The notes: a model not told the origin generated them from the sequence alone. A stretch of 64,000 bases of DNA from Saprospiraceae bacterium (GCA_022844565.1 JALHLK010000010.1:87618-151617), one strand, 5' to 3'. Shown: positions 45,801 through 53,937, counted from the stretch's first letter. Translations and numbers: made by a program.

Positions 45801-46866
45801 CACTGACTATCGCTATGGATTCCAGGGTATGGAACAAGATGATGATCTCAAGGGGAAGGGCAATAGTATCAGTACGGAATTCAGGCAGTATGACCCGAGG
45901 GTGGGGAGGTGGTTGAGTGTAGATCCGAAGGCGCATTTAATTAGAAATATGACCCCATACAATAGTTTTGCAAATAATCCTATTGCCTTTACAGATCCAA
46001 GAGGCGATATTGCATGGTGGATTATTGGAGGCGCAGTTGGATTAGCATCTGGAATTGCAGGTGAATTGGTTGGATATTCAATTACAGGCAGAGCACCTGA
46101 TCCCTATGGGGCTGCTTTAAGAATAGCCATTTCCACAGGAGCAGGTGTGGCTACATGTGGATTATCAGCTGCTGAAACATTTAGTGCATCTGTCACAGTA
46201 CAAGTAACAACAAGAATTGTTCTTGGGGTATCAATAGAAGTGGGTGCTAATGCACTTCAACAAGAAGTCTCAATAAATACAGGAGAAGAAGATGAATTCT
46301 CAGGTACACAATTAGTGGTTTCTGCCTTATTTAGTGGTGCAGGTGGAGCAATAGAGGCTAGATTAGCATCAAATGCTCAAAGACAAGGTATTCAACGAAT
46401 AATAGATAATTTTACTAGAACTTTTGGAAGACAGCCAAATAGACAACTTCTTTTGAGATCTAATCCTTTAGATAATTTAGCAGCAAGAGAAGGAATGGAG
46501 GTGGTTAATAGAGCATTGGATCACTCCGAACTAATAGGAAATAGTTTAGATGTTGCAGGAAACGCAGCTCAAGCCGCAATTTTTGCAGATTCTCCTCAAC
46601 CTTCTCCTCAAGCAACCCCTGTTAATCCTAGCCCAAACCCACCTCATGGCACCGTAGCAACGCCATATATTGATAGAACCAATGCAGATGGCAGTGTGGC
46701 AGAAAGGACAATCATTGAATCTCCAGCTCAACAGGCTTTAAGATTTAGGCAATGGCGAGCAGCACAAAGTCTAAGAACTTCTGGTGAAGGTCCAATTTTG
46801 ACTCCTGCTTTCCTCAGAGCTGGGCAAGAAGAAGATCAAAGACAACGACAGCAAAGAAGAGAATAA
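39814..46866 (+). CDS. RHS repeat-associated core protein with variable C-terminal domain
   Basis: A 2350-residue secreted protein (signal MRKTIYTILLIIISFGLSVSQ). A fibronectin III-like domain (about 190-285, YTITWDPLLWAKSYDLEW) and a DUF6443-like part (SDGSGRQRQSITKLNS) precede Cys-rich insertions (residues 600-1300) and YD repeats (1350-2000: YTYNSLGGKLTKITPDGG, YDALGRRVFKKNN). The RHS core RYGFQGMEQDD...FRQYDPRVGRWLSVDPKAH...NNPIAFTDPRGD is at about 1999-2062. The last roughly 290 residues differ in style: a glycine/alanine hydrophobic stretch (WWIIGGAVGLASGIAGELVGYS) followed by a polar Gln/Arg tail. In RHS systems this is where a toxin sits, but I recognise no nuclease or other toxic domain. 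Confidence 0.92.
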   Translation: MRKTIYTILLIIISFGLSVSQSANLLSPLSKFTMEQCKPKLSSAYTSLIVRDTTFNALLINKQGIASETAGNVYSRNSALVIGLTKDTVGIESNYFVTVALTVKFKKLGSTRMDSTKVKLSIDYKKQNGTNYKAKDYFVLDSVIWSSITLDTLDTDGSMSFGSRLFDLEFSIMGEQDLQPVFTEEVPDLNINTERNKGNYTITWDPLLWAKSYDLEWQFIDGYDTSVPSYRNNSTRVNIVSATQYVVPMISAKGKFRVRIRAVGAFRDGSIFRGPWTSDSFFDSNSKEIRDESVFEQDKKPWQYNASYAEDGLRKDVVSFSDGSGRQRQSITKLNSGVKNKIVGESYYDHQGRPVVYTLPSPIPSSISSSSIPSTSNPPDINYIPGFNITSGGEVFDRRAFDMDVNSDGCAPGTMSEPMSIFYGSSRYYSPKNTADPRLEPHAPYIPNAEGYPYYQVEYTPDNTNRIKRQGMAGKDFQLGSGHETRYYYSVPSQRELFRMFGHNVGKASHYTKVLMEDPNGQLYVTYANAKGQTIASALAGNHTNTNIQALTDIEPPLQDRIDVIAQSNSIKDNNAHSEAAQTFFVEDNRTLVNINYRLSATQMRAMICAQNVCYDCPKRLILSLRDNCGGTQFSDTITIGRLPDGNIANCESIPEFTFDRSLTLQRGEYYLYKSLSIIEQARDGYVADYIARDTACYNPNIPIAPCITGETKCVPCEYDISSAGKIIRKEGNNPFCKRSCPNETSKFDANLFNSLCMDVAPRGQYGAIDVTHAKWRVSFFNTNRTIGPNTTLWTNNYRSREIVFLDLNGQVDAVDVQDAEVSVYDGSRTFLRNGRLHVLPNDIIDLNYLSRIWKDSWSESLVVLHPEYAYLMWNNLNVLSINFDEQMNNTLTWEEAQRKGFVQNNEVIDFSYLDKDPFFRTNSAQRDRVMDSLNTVAREPFNINVYHMAKVAMFCNAPINQTDPSSMRNCIERIRSIFIADQSKEAKDFAWDFIKAKYQKDKQALLDELREANLSRGSSHILAGASTYVCLDQKTNNDCGLCNTEMRRIPLNDSLANCISRVRHVRCVTETTIPRADGTGRTSNFEQIAAENALNMISNCGISVRGKYLWDLMNALITHPEGSRLTEEGVDITGLPPFVIAADLTNNFPNRRSSRYFWTGQAVANLLLVTITDEEKVIQASFTLKKDTTISWKDIKYLGCMTMYKRNSSYTDLELDQIGFTALDYGSRFKIKVVDIVNFDFSIGAVLREAGQFAGMLKKKANFVGKPGVCNLCLPGLSPRVVPADPCAQNLNRQQNEIFAAKVERARRLKDSITQVYNIACLVPGTEQLTVTKSSAIYHYTLFYYNQAGHLTKTVPPMGVKIITDFSRMEESHSVYPTHINALSTSYTYNSLGGKLTKITPDGGITKWAYDVLGRPLVAQDAFQASDRTHGYLMYDKIGRVEESGVIKGGTSSISEWLRLGKINYNAFKGAIEAKRIDKQEINKIYYDAPAFVTNVAAEFTARKQVNLRNRVASSAYFVNGADLASNKYQHALHYSYNIVGHLTEMVQDFPELTNLAGLPREVAANHRFKKVRYKFDLITGKIKEEAYQPDRADQFYHWRKYDADNRVISVSTGRSRYEPGDRVDHDISYKYYTHGNIARAELGEEKVQGLDLTYTINGWLKGINKVGTNDPGNDKENGYLRDVYQQESNYFRGDYKPIGGSMMESPSTYNNQYNGNISAIQNTNLILDKEGVFHLHKYTYDQLNRLTASQRNDNDAYRTTTAYDKNGNIDRMSRRDGSGSIFDELTYEYNKDASDGKINNRLRYISDGTSFRLDGNSDLFTQPVDNYVYDAKGRLEEDKAEDHKMSWLYSDKIKQISEGGQTVDFYYDALGRRVFKKNNQTNIGELTIRDFSGKVLAEYEIKNTNIYLKNIPLYADNRIGAISLDTLINNPVATSRWSQYRGAKVYELKNQVGDINALVSDRRINDGANYSADVRKATEYFPFGMIMPGRDSSTTDYRYGFQGMEQDDDLKGKGNSISTEFRQYDPRVGRWLSVDPKAHLIRNMTPYNSFANNPIAFTDPRGDIAWWIIGGAVGLASGIAGELVGYSITGRAPDPYGAALRIAISTGAGVATCGLSAAETFSASVTVQVTTRIVLGVSIEVGANALQQEVSINTGEEDEFSGTQLVVSALFSGAGGAIEARLASNAQRQGIQRIIDNFTRTFGRQPNRQLLLRSNPLDNLAAREGMEVVNRALDHSELIGNSLDVAGNAAQAAIFADSPQPSPQATPVNPSPNPPHGTVATPYIDRTNADGSVAERTIIESPAQQALRFRQWRAAQSLRTSGEGPILTPAFLRAGQEEDQRQRQQRRE

Positions 46867-47117
46867 GATCAATATTAATAATGACAAATTTTATTAAATG
46901 AATAAGTTATTAAACGAAACATCAATATTTCACATTTTAGTATTTTTCAATTTTGTTGTATGTCTCTTGTTCAAAACTAGAAATCAACAAGCGTTCTACA
47001 CAACCCCAAAGCCACCTCTACTCAAAATTAGAGTTTGGAGCAATGGATGACCATTTTGAATTGTCTTGACGATATGAACCCTTGCAAAGTAACTGAATAA
47101 CAAAGTATTGAAATAAT
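46867..47117. other. Gap after the RHS gene
   Basis: 251 bp containing one small open frame at 46898-47050 (listed) and no clear promoter, palindrome or terminator. None of the six-fold palindromes occurs here, so the following gene may be transcribed through from upstream. Confidence 0.5.
46898..47050 (+). CDS. Possible 50-residue membrane protein after the RHS toxin-like end
   Basis: ATG at 46898, TGA at 47048-47050. The sequence has one hydrophobic segment (IFHILVFFNFVVCLLF) and a basic tail (KTRNQQAFYTTPKPP). It starts 31 bp after the RHS stop, the position where immunity genes are found in polymorphic toxin loci. A six-codon frame at 46881-46901 overlaps its ATG as ATGA. No homology is recognised and chance is quite possible. 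Confidence 0.3.
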   Translation: MNKLLNETSIFHILVFFNFVVCLLFKTRNQQAFYTTPKPPLLKIRVWSNG

Positions 47118-49577
47118 ATGAATTTGCATAATAAACTGAAAAAAACAAAAATTGATAATAATGATAAATCTATACTAGTATTAGCTATCAATACCTTGAT
47201 GCTTATTTCATTATCATTACAAATTTCGCATGCTCAATCCCTATCCCCCTCCGACTCCTGGGATGTCTCTTTCTCCCTCCCCATCCCCCAAAAAGCCTAT
47301 ATGCTAGCAGAATTCAAAGACGACAGAGGTAAGCTCCTTCTCATCACCCGCTCTGAAAATATCCAAACTAAAGCAGGCCAAAATATTTTTACAAAAGACC
47401 TCATCCGTACTGCAAAACTAGACTACAAAGACTCCGAAATCCAAAAATATGTCAATCAAACGGGTAACTTCCCAAAAGGAAAATACACCGTATGTACCAA
47501 AGTCATGGATGTCCAAACACAATCACAATTAGAAATAATTTGTAGAGATATAGAAGTGGGCGATCCCATATTGATGAAAAACACGAAAAAACCACTAGGT
47601 ATGGTTGATTTTTATGGGTCTGCTAGCATTGAGGGCAACTATATGAATCCCAACAGTTATTTTACACAGTATCCTGGATCCTTTATTAGAGCGGAAGCAG
47701 AACAAGGCATTCAATTGTATGGCATACCCATCTCTTTGCAGGGGCGCTACACTACAGAAAAAGGTACACTCAATCAAGATGTCAATATGTTTCGTATCAA
47801 TTTTGACAGAAGTAGATTCGAGAGTAAGGCCAAAGAGATCATCCTGCGAAAACTGGCTGAAACCCAATTGCAAAAAGTGACTAAATATGCAGATGACCTT
47901 AAAACCCTTACAGAAATCGAAAATGCAGAAGAATTCCTGAAAGAAGAAGCAAGGCGTATCCTTGATGAAAAAATCAAAAATATGGAAGCTGACTTAAGGG
48001 CCTACGCTTCTGAAAATACAGAAGGTGCTAGAAAAAAATATGATGAGGCAAGAAAAATATACGATAAACTTCTCAGAGAAAAGAAAAAAATAGATCAGCT
48101 CAAACAAAAGTATGATCAGTTGATGGCGGTAAAAAAAGAATGGATCGATTCAGGAAAATGGAAGGAGTTGCAAGATTTGGCCTATAACCCACCAAATCTT
48201 TCTGATCCCAAGATTTTACTAGGCGAGTTGAAAAAATATGGCCTATTTAACGGAGTAAACAAATACTTGTACAGCATAGAAGAATTGACGATCGGTAGTG
48301 CTTTTCCTACCTATAGCCCCCTCACTTTGAATGGTATTCAGGTCAACGGTGGTAGTGTAAAGTATAATCCAGGAGCCGTAAGACTCGCTGCCACAGGCGG
48401 AAAAATCCAAAGTTATACAGGATTTAATGATTTTCTTCCCGAAGGAAGATTTGAGCAAAATCTTATGGCAGCTAGGGTAGGGGTTGGACAAGAATATGGA
48501 TCAAGTATCAATTTTTCTGTGTTGAGATTTCAGGATGCAAAATCGGATACCATTGGCATTTCACTGTTGCCAGAAAATGCATGGGTAGGGGGCACCGATT
48601 TTTTGGTTTCTATCGGTAAATCTAGGATACTTGAATGGTCGGGAGAGGTAGCAGGTTTGGCACTCAATCAAAACACCAATGACACCATACGCAATTCCTT
48701 TCAATTGGGTCGCGAGTTGAATGAAGGTGTGATCAGTACCAACTTATCAACCAATTTTGATTTTGCAGCTAGTTCAGGTCTTGCGCTCAATCTTTTTGAT
48801 GGGCTGACCAGCCTTACTGCTAAAGGGCAATTTGTAGGTCCAGGGTTCAATCATCCCGGTGCATTTGGATTGAGAAATGATGTGTTGCGCAAAGATTTTA
48901 GATTCACCCAACGGTCTAAAAATCGTGCTATTGATCTTGGATTACAATACATCGAGGAAGATGATAACTTTTCAAATTCTAAGGGATACACCACCAATAT
49001 GAGACAGATGGGCATCAATCTAGGTTTGAACAGCTCCAAAATTGCAAGCATAAAACTTCAATTATCCAATATATTATTGAACTCCCAATTTTATGAATAC
49101 AACTCTAATCTTGCAAATGTTACCTTATCCAAATCGTGGAATAAATCAAAGCTATTCCGAGGCAATACGGTGCTCAATGTGGCTTTGTATCAGACCAAAA
49201 CAGATAGTATTGCCCAAAATATCAATTCAAGCTTTATCAATTTGAGCCAAAACATCAATGTGAAATCCTTTTTTATAATCCTTGCAGGTCAGTATAGCCA
49301 CAATGCCACCTCCATATTCTCGGCTACGCAATCAGGGGTGAATGCATCAATAGGCACACAAATCAAAAAAATTGGAAGAATTCAGGTAGGTGCTGTATAC
49401 AATCAAGTTGCAAAAGATGATTATCGATTGGGATTTACCTCTGATATCCAAGCTCAATTGATTAAAAATATGACCTTTTCGTTAAGAGCTTTTTACAATG
49501 ATTATTCACAATATCCACAATTACCCAACGGTCGTCAAGAACAAATCCTTCAAGGCAGTATTAGATATCAATGGTAA
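47118..49577 (+). CDS. Outer-membrane beta-barrel-like protein with coiled-coil insert
   Basis: An 819-residue exported protein (signal ends about ISHAQ, residue 40; a later start at MLISLSLQ is possible). Residues 45-150 form a beta-domain ending FPKGKYTVCTKVMDV...LEIICRDIEVGD, like the one in the protein at 32243. A charged coiled coil occupies about 240-350 (AKEIILRKLAETQLQK..., REKKKIDQLKQKYDQ). The rest is a run of alternating amphipathic strands ending YNDYSQYPQ...ILQGSIRYQW, with the terminal aromatic residue typical of outer-membrane barrels. It probably anchors or exports the RHS or collagen-like partners at the cell surface (inference). Family not identified. Confidence 0.8.
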   Translation: MNLHNKLKKTKIDNNDKSILVLAINTLMLISLSLQISHAQSLSPSDSWDVSFSLPIPQKAYMLAEFKDDRGKLLLITRSENIQTKAGQNIFTKDLIRTAKLDYKDSEIQKYVNQTGNFPKGKYTVCTKVMDVQTQSQLEIICRDIEVGDPILMKNTKKPLGMVDFYGSASIEGNYMNPNSYFTQYPGSFIRAEAEQGIQLYGIPISLQGRYTTEKGTLNQDVNMFRINFDRSRFESKAKEIILRKLAETQLQKVTKYADDLKTLTEIENAEEFLKEEARRILDEKIKNMEADLRAYASENTEGARKKYDEARKIYDKLLREKKKIDQLKQKYDQLMAVKKEWIDSGKWKELQDLAYNPPNLSDPKILLGELKKYGLFNGVNKYLYSIEELTIGSAFPTYSPLTLNGIQVNGGSVKYNPGAVRLAATGGKIQSYTGFNDFLPEGRFEQNLMAARVGVGQEYGSSINFSVLRFQDAKSDTIGISLLPENAWVGGTDFLVSIGKSRILEWSGEVAGLALNQNTNDTIRNSFQLGRELNEGVISTNLSTNFDFAASSGLALNLFDGLTSLTAKGQFVGPGFNHPGAFGLRNDVLRKDFRFTQRSKNRAIDLGLQYIEEDDNFSNSKGYTTNMRQMGINLGLNSSKIASIKLQLSNILLNSQFYEYNSNLANVTLSKSWNKSKLFRGNTVLNVALYQTKTDSIAQNINSSFINLSQNINVKSFFIILAGQYSHNATSIFSATQSGVNASIGTQIKKIGRIQVGAVYNQVAKDDYRLGFTSDIQAQLIKNMTFSLRAFYNDYSQYPQLPNGRQEQILQGSIRYQW

Positions 49578-49627
49578 AAAAAATATAGTATATAAATTAC
49601 TTTTCACAACAATTAAAAACAAACATC

Positions 49628-50077
49628 ATGCGTACAACAACATCAATCGCCCTTCTTCTAATAGTATTCTTGTTTTCTTGCTCTAAAGATGAGGGTGGCA
49701 GCAACATCCTTGGGGTAGGTGAATTATCGATGAAAATAAACGGAACTCAATGGAAAGGAACTGTTATAACCAATGTAATAGACGAAAAAACAGAGCAAAT
49801 CGCCATCAGCTCAGTGAACACAAGTGCAAACGAAACAATGGGTATTGTAATTGATGACTTCACAGGAGTAGGTACTTATCCGATAGCTGGTGATAATTTT
49901 ACAGGAGCAATTTATCTTAGAAAAGACAAAGTCCTGTTTACTGGAGGAAAAGAAATTACTTATAAGGTTACAAGTGTGTCTTCAAGTCTTGTTGGTAAAA
50001 GTGCAAAGGGTACTTTTTCAGGAACAATGAAAAGTACATCAGGTGAGGTATTAACCATTACCGATGGGAAGTTTTAG
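49628..50077 (+). CDS. Small lipoprotein of unknown function
   Basis: A 149-residue lipoprotein (MRTTTSIALLLIVFLFSC, Cys18). The mature part, LGVGELSMKINGTQWKGTV... with VGTYPIAGD and KGTFSGTMKSTSGEVLTITDGKF, has the pattern of small all-beta Bacteroidota lipoproteins (DUF6252-like). It starts 50 bp after the barrel gene, probably in the same transcript. No function is claimed. Confidence 0.8.
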   Translation: MRTTTSIALLLIVFLFSCSKDEGGSNILGVGELSMKINGTQWKGTVITNVIDEKTEQIAISSVNTSANETMGIVIDDFTGVGTYPIAGDNFTGAIYLRKDKVLFTGGKEITYKVTSVSSSLVGKSAKGTFSGTMKSTSGEVLTITDGKF

Positions 50078-50394
50078 GGTAAAACACTGTCATTTTTCAT
50101 TACTACTTGTTGTCACTTATTAATGCTTGGAAGACAATGATATTACAATTATTTTGTGATTAAAGATCAGATAGAATAGGCGTGTGAAAGACTTCTGTTT
50201 TGGGTGCCTATATTTGTTCGAATGGATTTTTGTTATCTTATAACTTTTTTTTAATGGAATACAACATTCACTAAAATAAGATTTTTTTTTATAATAATGA
50301 AGGTCTTTTTAGAAGCACTTAAACTAATTCAAAACAATCTCCTGGGTGGTAGTGAAAAAATGTACCTATATTTGCCATTAATAAATTTAAGATC
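50078..50394. other. 317-bp gap with a promoter box
   Basis: Only the TATATTTG box near the right end is of note. The rest is AT-rich without repeats, palindromes of the six-copy type or a credible frame. Confidence 0.5.
50367..50374 (+). promoter_or_regulatory. Candidate -7 box (TATATTTG) for the 258-residue lipoprotein
   Basis: Matches TAnnTTTG, 20 bp upstream of the ATG at 50395. No clear -33 TTTG. Confidence 0.4.
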
Positions 50395-51171
50395 ATGTCA
50401 AATAAAATCAGTATTTTATTCATTGTCTCATTATTCCTATTGGCATTAGGCTGTAAAAAATCTAAAGAATCCCAGATTAAAGATTTCGTAAAAACATACA
50501 ATAGCCTTAAAAATGACATAGTGAGGGGAAATGGTTTTGAAGATACGGAGTGTAGCTCTAAGGACCCAAATCGTATCAAAATGGATATTGTGGTCAAAAG
50601 TAAAACTAAAGCGGGTATCAAATCTTTTTTGTCAAAATATGAAGCAAAAGACCTTACTAAAGCAATAGATTATATCGCTGAACCTACATTTTTATTGGAA
50701 GAAGGCGTTGAATTTGAGTTTAATTTTTATAAACTAGACAACCAAGTTTTGGTATCAAAAATCATTAATAGAGAAAACTACCAAATTTATAAAAAAGAAT
50801 TAACTACAAAAGGTTCCCCTAATATCAACACTCCTTTTTATCTCAACCTGATTAATGCAAAAATCCAACAAATGAATAAGCAATTACCCATATCCGTTGA
50901 AAATATCAAGTTTTTGCAAATAAATCGCGATGAGAAAGGGAATCTAGTTTATAAATGTAGTTGCACAAATACAAAGAAACTCAAAGAAAATAATAGAATT
51001 TCGAAATCAAAATTTGAAGGATCAATTAAGGAGTTTCCTTTGGTTAATGATATTTACGTGTTGATGAAAGAAGTTAAAGTGAAAACTTTGAAATTTGATT
51101 GTATAGATGAAGACACTAAAAAACAATTTGATTTTGTGTTTTATCCCAAAAATGTTTTAGACCTTTATTAA
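50395..51171 (+). CDS. Lipoprotein of unknown function
   Basis: A 258-residue lipoprotein (LFLLALGC, Cys20). The mature part is lysine-rich and has CSSKDPN, YKCSCTN and FDCIDED cysteine motifs. No family is recognised. It converges with the subtilisin gene with a 1-bp gap between stop codons. Confidence 0.75.
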   Translation: MSNKISILFIVSLFLLALGCKKSKESQIKDFVKTYNSLKNDIVRGNGFEDTECSSKDPNRIKMDIVVKSKTKAGIKSFLSKYEAKDLTKAIDYIAEPTFLLEEGVEFEFNFYKLDNQVLVSKIINRENYQIYKKELTTKGSPNINTPFYLNLINAKIQQMNKQLPISVENIKFLQINRDEKGNLVYKCSCTNTKKLKENNRISKSKFEGSIKEFPLVNDIYVLMKEVKVKTLKFDCIDEDTKKQFDFVFYPKNVLDLY

Positions 51172-51172
51172 T

Positions 51173-53812
51173 CTAGATTTTTATAAATTTGAAGGATTGT
51201 ATTAAGTTATTACCTTCAATTTTTATAAAATATATGCTGTTTGGAAGATGACTGCAATCAATGAGATTATCTTTTATGTTTCCTTTTACTATCAATTGAC
51301 CATGAGAATTAAATATGGAGTATTGATGTGAGGCGTTTTGGAATTCAGGTATATTCCGTAAGTATAGATTATCCGTAACAATTGTATTTATACTCGAAAA
51401 GCTGTTATTTTCGATTGACGGATTGTTTGTGGATCTATCGATATTAATGCAATAATCTTCCACTTCTCCAAATAATTCTGGCCATGTACACGGAGAACTA
51501 ATTTCAGCGAAACTCATGATGATTCTTAATCGACTGATTCCTTCTTTAGCTGTAGGAGGGAAAATAATAGTGTCTGATAAACTGCTTGCTCTATCTTTAC
51601 TTACCAAAATTAGTTCATCTTGTTTAAATAATCCATCTTGATTGGTATCGAAATAAACATAGAATCGTTCTCGAAAAGGGGTACCTGAGAAGCCGAGATT
51701 AATTTTAATAGGATATTTTATGCCCAATTTGAATGTAGGAATGTTATACGACAAAATGGGTTCGAATCCTTTTGACCCTTGGCCAGTTTTCCATTGATTT
51801 TCATTAATGGTGACATCGTTGATCCATTCTTGTCTGTTTGAGATTGATGAAGGTGTACAATAGGTAGGGGAGGTGCAAACACCACAATCTGTTGAAATAA
51901 AATTAATAGCTGTCGTATCTGACCTTGTCCTATTATTTAAACAGGAGTTAAAAGCTCTATATTCAAAAAGTGTACAATTTGTAATTGCTTTTATTGAATT
52001 TTGGTCGATTATATCTATGTTTTGCCAAATTGTATCATCCTTTTTGCGATACTCAAATTTGGTAAAATCTACTAAATCAGTCAATTCACTTTTGATGATA
52101 ATTTTGTCTGTATCAAATTTGACATCTAAATTCGAAACATTAGTACAACATCCGTAGGTATTGATGTACCTCGAGTATCCAAAACTATCTATGGCAATTT
52201 GATTACATCGATGTCTGATTTGGTATTCTATTTCTTCACATAAACTTAGGTTGTTGATACTATCAATCTCTTTAAAATTATTATAAACTGTCCAAATTGA
52301 GTCTTCAGTTTTTCTAATCCTTAAATCTATTGTACAACCTTCTTTGTAAAATTTAAATTTTTCAATGCCTTCTCGATTTGTTACTTCATCGTTTTCGACA
52401 TAAAAAAGAGGACAATTCCCACACAATTCTTGGGTCTTAGTTACAAAAGTCCCGATATCTAAGGTCCCTCTGGATGTCGATTTATTGTTTAAAACATCAT
52501 TAGGGGAAACAGAAGAAAGCAGGATATGTTTCATCCATTTTGCGGCCAAAGCGGGATCATTTTTGGATAGTTTAATCATCTCAGGACATGCAACGCTATA
52601 AGCTAAGGCAATCGCCCCAACCACATGGGGAGTTGCTGATGATGTGCCTACAAATTCAGCATAGGTGTTATTTCTAGAGGTGGTTAAGGCTCTTTGACCA
52701 TAAGCTCCTAAATCTATACTTTTCTTGCCAAAAGAAGCATCACTATTCAAAACATTAAATCTATTTAAATTGGTGACACCTACAATATAATCACTTTCAC
52801 AAGTAGTTGGTAAATCACCAAGTACGTCTATGTCTATATTTTTATTTACAGAAGCTACACAATTTAGTATACCTATTTCACCCAATTTATTATAAAAATC
52901 ACACCAAATCGGTGCGTCTTTTGCTTTTCCAAAATCAATACCCCAACTCGAATTGGTCACCACGATAAATGCCCCTTTTTTGCCAGCAGATTCGTTATAA
53001 AGTTTTCTCATGTCATACACGTAAGCATACGCCTTTAGGGCATTTGCTTCGGTGATATTCCCCATATCTATGATCATAAGTTTTACATTCCAATTGATAC
53101 CAGTGACTCCTTTGCCATTATTGCCTTTTGCACCTATGATGCCAGCAATGGATGTTCCATGTCTTTCCTCTGTAAAAATATTATCGTTTTTATTTTCTGA
53201 ATTCCACCCAAAATAGTCGTCTATATAACCATTTTTGTCATTGTCGATACCATCTCCAGGTATCTCTTGATGGTTTACCCAGAGGTTGTCCACTAAATCA
53301 TCATGTCTACCTACACCATCATCAATGATAGCCACCACAATAGTGTCACCCATGGCTGAAACTCCTCCAGTTGTAATGTCCCATGCTTTCAATACTTTAT
53401 GGTCTACACCTTCAATTGGGTTATCTAAAGTCCACTGTTTAATAAATTCTGGATCATTAGGTTTCTCTCGTAGCTTGATAATCTTATTGCGTTGAACATG
53501 GACAGTTGTTTCATTATTTCGAATTTTCGTCATTAATCCATCAACTTCAGTTTCGTCAGTTTTGATTACGGCAAGATGCAAAAAAGAAGATGTAATTTCT
53601 TCTATTTCTATTTTGGGAACTGTAACGATCTTTGCTCTACTCGATATATTTGTTTGATTGCTAATTAATTGTCTTAATTTAGTTATGTCTTTTGTTTGAA
53701 CAATTATTTCTCCTGGAATATATTCGTATACAACAGCGTCAGTGGATTGACCTATTGCAACCATTGTATACAATGTTAAAAGTAAAAGAAGAATATTTTT
53801 TTGAAATGTCAA
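51173..53812 (-). CDS. T9SS-exported subtilisin-like serine protease (TTG start)
   Basis: An 879-residue secreted S8 peptidase. Signal peptide to about residue 21 (LLTLYTMVAIGQ). The catalytic triad is visible: Asp164 (AIIDDGVGRHDD), His218 (RHGTSIAGI) and Ser391 (GTSSATPHVVGA), with a calcium-loop-like insertion GDGIDNDKNGYIDDYFGWN. A Cys-rich middle (470-640) and a GEVEDYCI domain (TSPTYCTPSSIS..., FGEVEDYCINI) follow. The C-terminal T9SS sorting domain (YSIFNSHGQLIVKGNI...YFIKIEGNNL) ends at the last residue. The start is TTG at 53810-53812; no ATG precedes the signal. A TAATTTTG box lies 20 bp upstream. Confidence 0.92.
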   Translation of the reverse strand: MTFQKNILLLLLTLYTMVAIGQSTDAVVYEYIPGEIIVQTKDITKLRQLISNQTNISSRAKIVTVPKIEIEEITSSFLHLAVIKTDETEVDGLMTKIRNNETTVHVQRNKIIKLREKPNDPEFIKQWTLDNPIEGVDHKVLKAWDITTGGVSAMGDTIVVAIIDDGVGRHDDLVDNLWVNHQEIPGDGIDNDKNGYIDDYFGWNSENKNDNIFTEERHGTSIAGIIGAKGNNGKGVTGINWNVKLMIIDMGNITEANALKAYAYVYDMRKLYNESAGKKGAFIVVTNSSWGIDFGKAKDAPIWCDFYNKLGEIGILNCVASVNKNIDIDVLGDLPTTCESDYIVGVTNLNRFNVLNSDASFGKKSIDLGAYGQRALTTSRNNTYAEFVGTSSATPHVVGAIALAYSVACPEMIKLSKNDPALAAKWMKHILLSSVSPNDVLNNKSTSRGTLDIGTFVTKTQELCGNCPLFYVENDEVTNREGIEKFKFYKEGCTIDLRIRKTEDSIWTVYNNFKEIDSINNLSLCEEIEYQIRHRCNQIAIDSFGYSRYINTYGCCTNVSNLDVKFDTDKIIIKSELTDLVDFTKFEYRKKDDTIWQNIDIIDQNSIKAITNCTLFEYRAFNSCLNNRTRSDTTAINFISTDCGVCTSPTYCTPSSISNRQEWINDVTINENQWKTGQGSKGFEPILSYNIPTFKLGIKYPIKINLGFSGTPFRERFYVYFDTNQDGLFKQDELILVSKDRASSLSDTIIFPPTAKEGISRLRIIMSFAEISSPCTWPELFGEVEDYCINIDRSTNNPSIENNSFSSINTIVTDNLYLRNIPEFQNASHQYSIFNSHGQLIVKGNIKDNLIDCSHLPNSIYFIKIEGNNLIQSFKFIKI

Positions 53813-53832
53813 GAATTTTGTATTTTATAAAT

Positions 53833-53840
53833 CAAAATTA
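53833..53840 (-). promoter_or_regulatory. Candidate -7 box (TAATTTTG) for the subtilisin gene
   Basis: TAATTTTG on the minus strand, 20 bp upstream of the TTG start at 53812. No -33 TTTG seen. Confidence 0.4.
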
Positions 53841-53925
53841 ATATTTTTTTCTAAATTTAAACAATATGATATTACAGTCATAACGGTTAAATCCAATATA
53901 ACAGTATTATGTTTACCAAACAATG

Positions 53926-53933
53926 TATTTTTG
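53926..53933 (+). promoter_or_regulatory. Candidate -7 box (TATTTTTG) immediately upstream of priA
   Basis: TATTTTTG ends 4 bp before the priA ATG at 53938. If used, the transcript would start at or beside the ATG, giving a leaderless message. T-richness makes a chance match possible. Confidence 0.3.
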
Positions 53934-53937
53934 CACC

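Noticed and set aside
50391..50399. GATCATGTC just before the 258-residue lipoprotein as a seventh palindrome
   Set aside because: Only a half-site match and it overlaps the start codon; no dyad.
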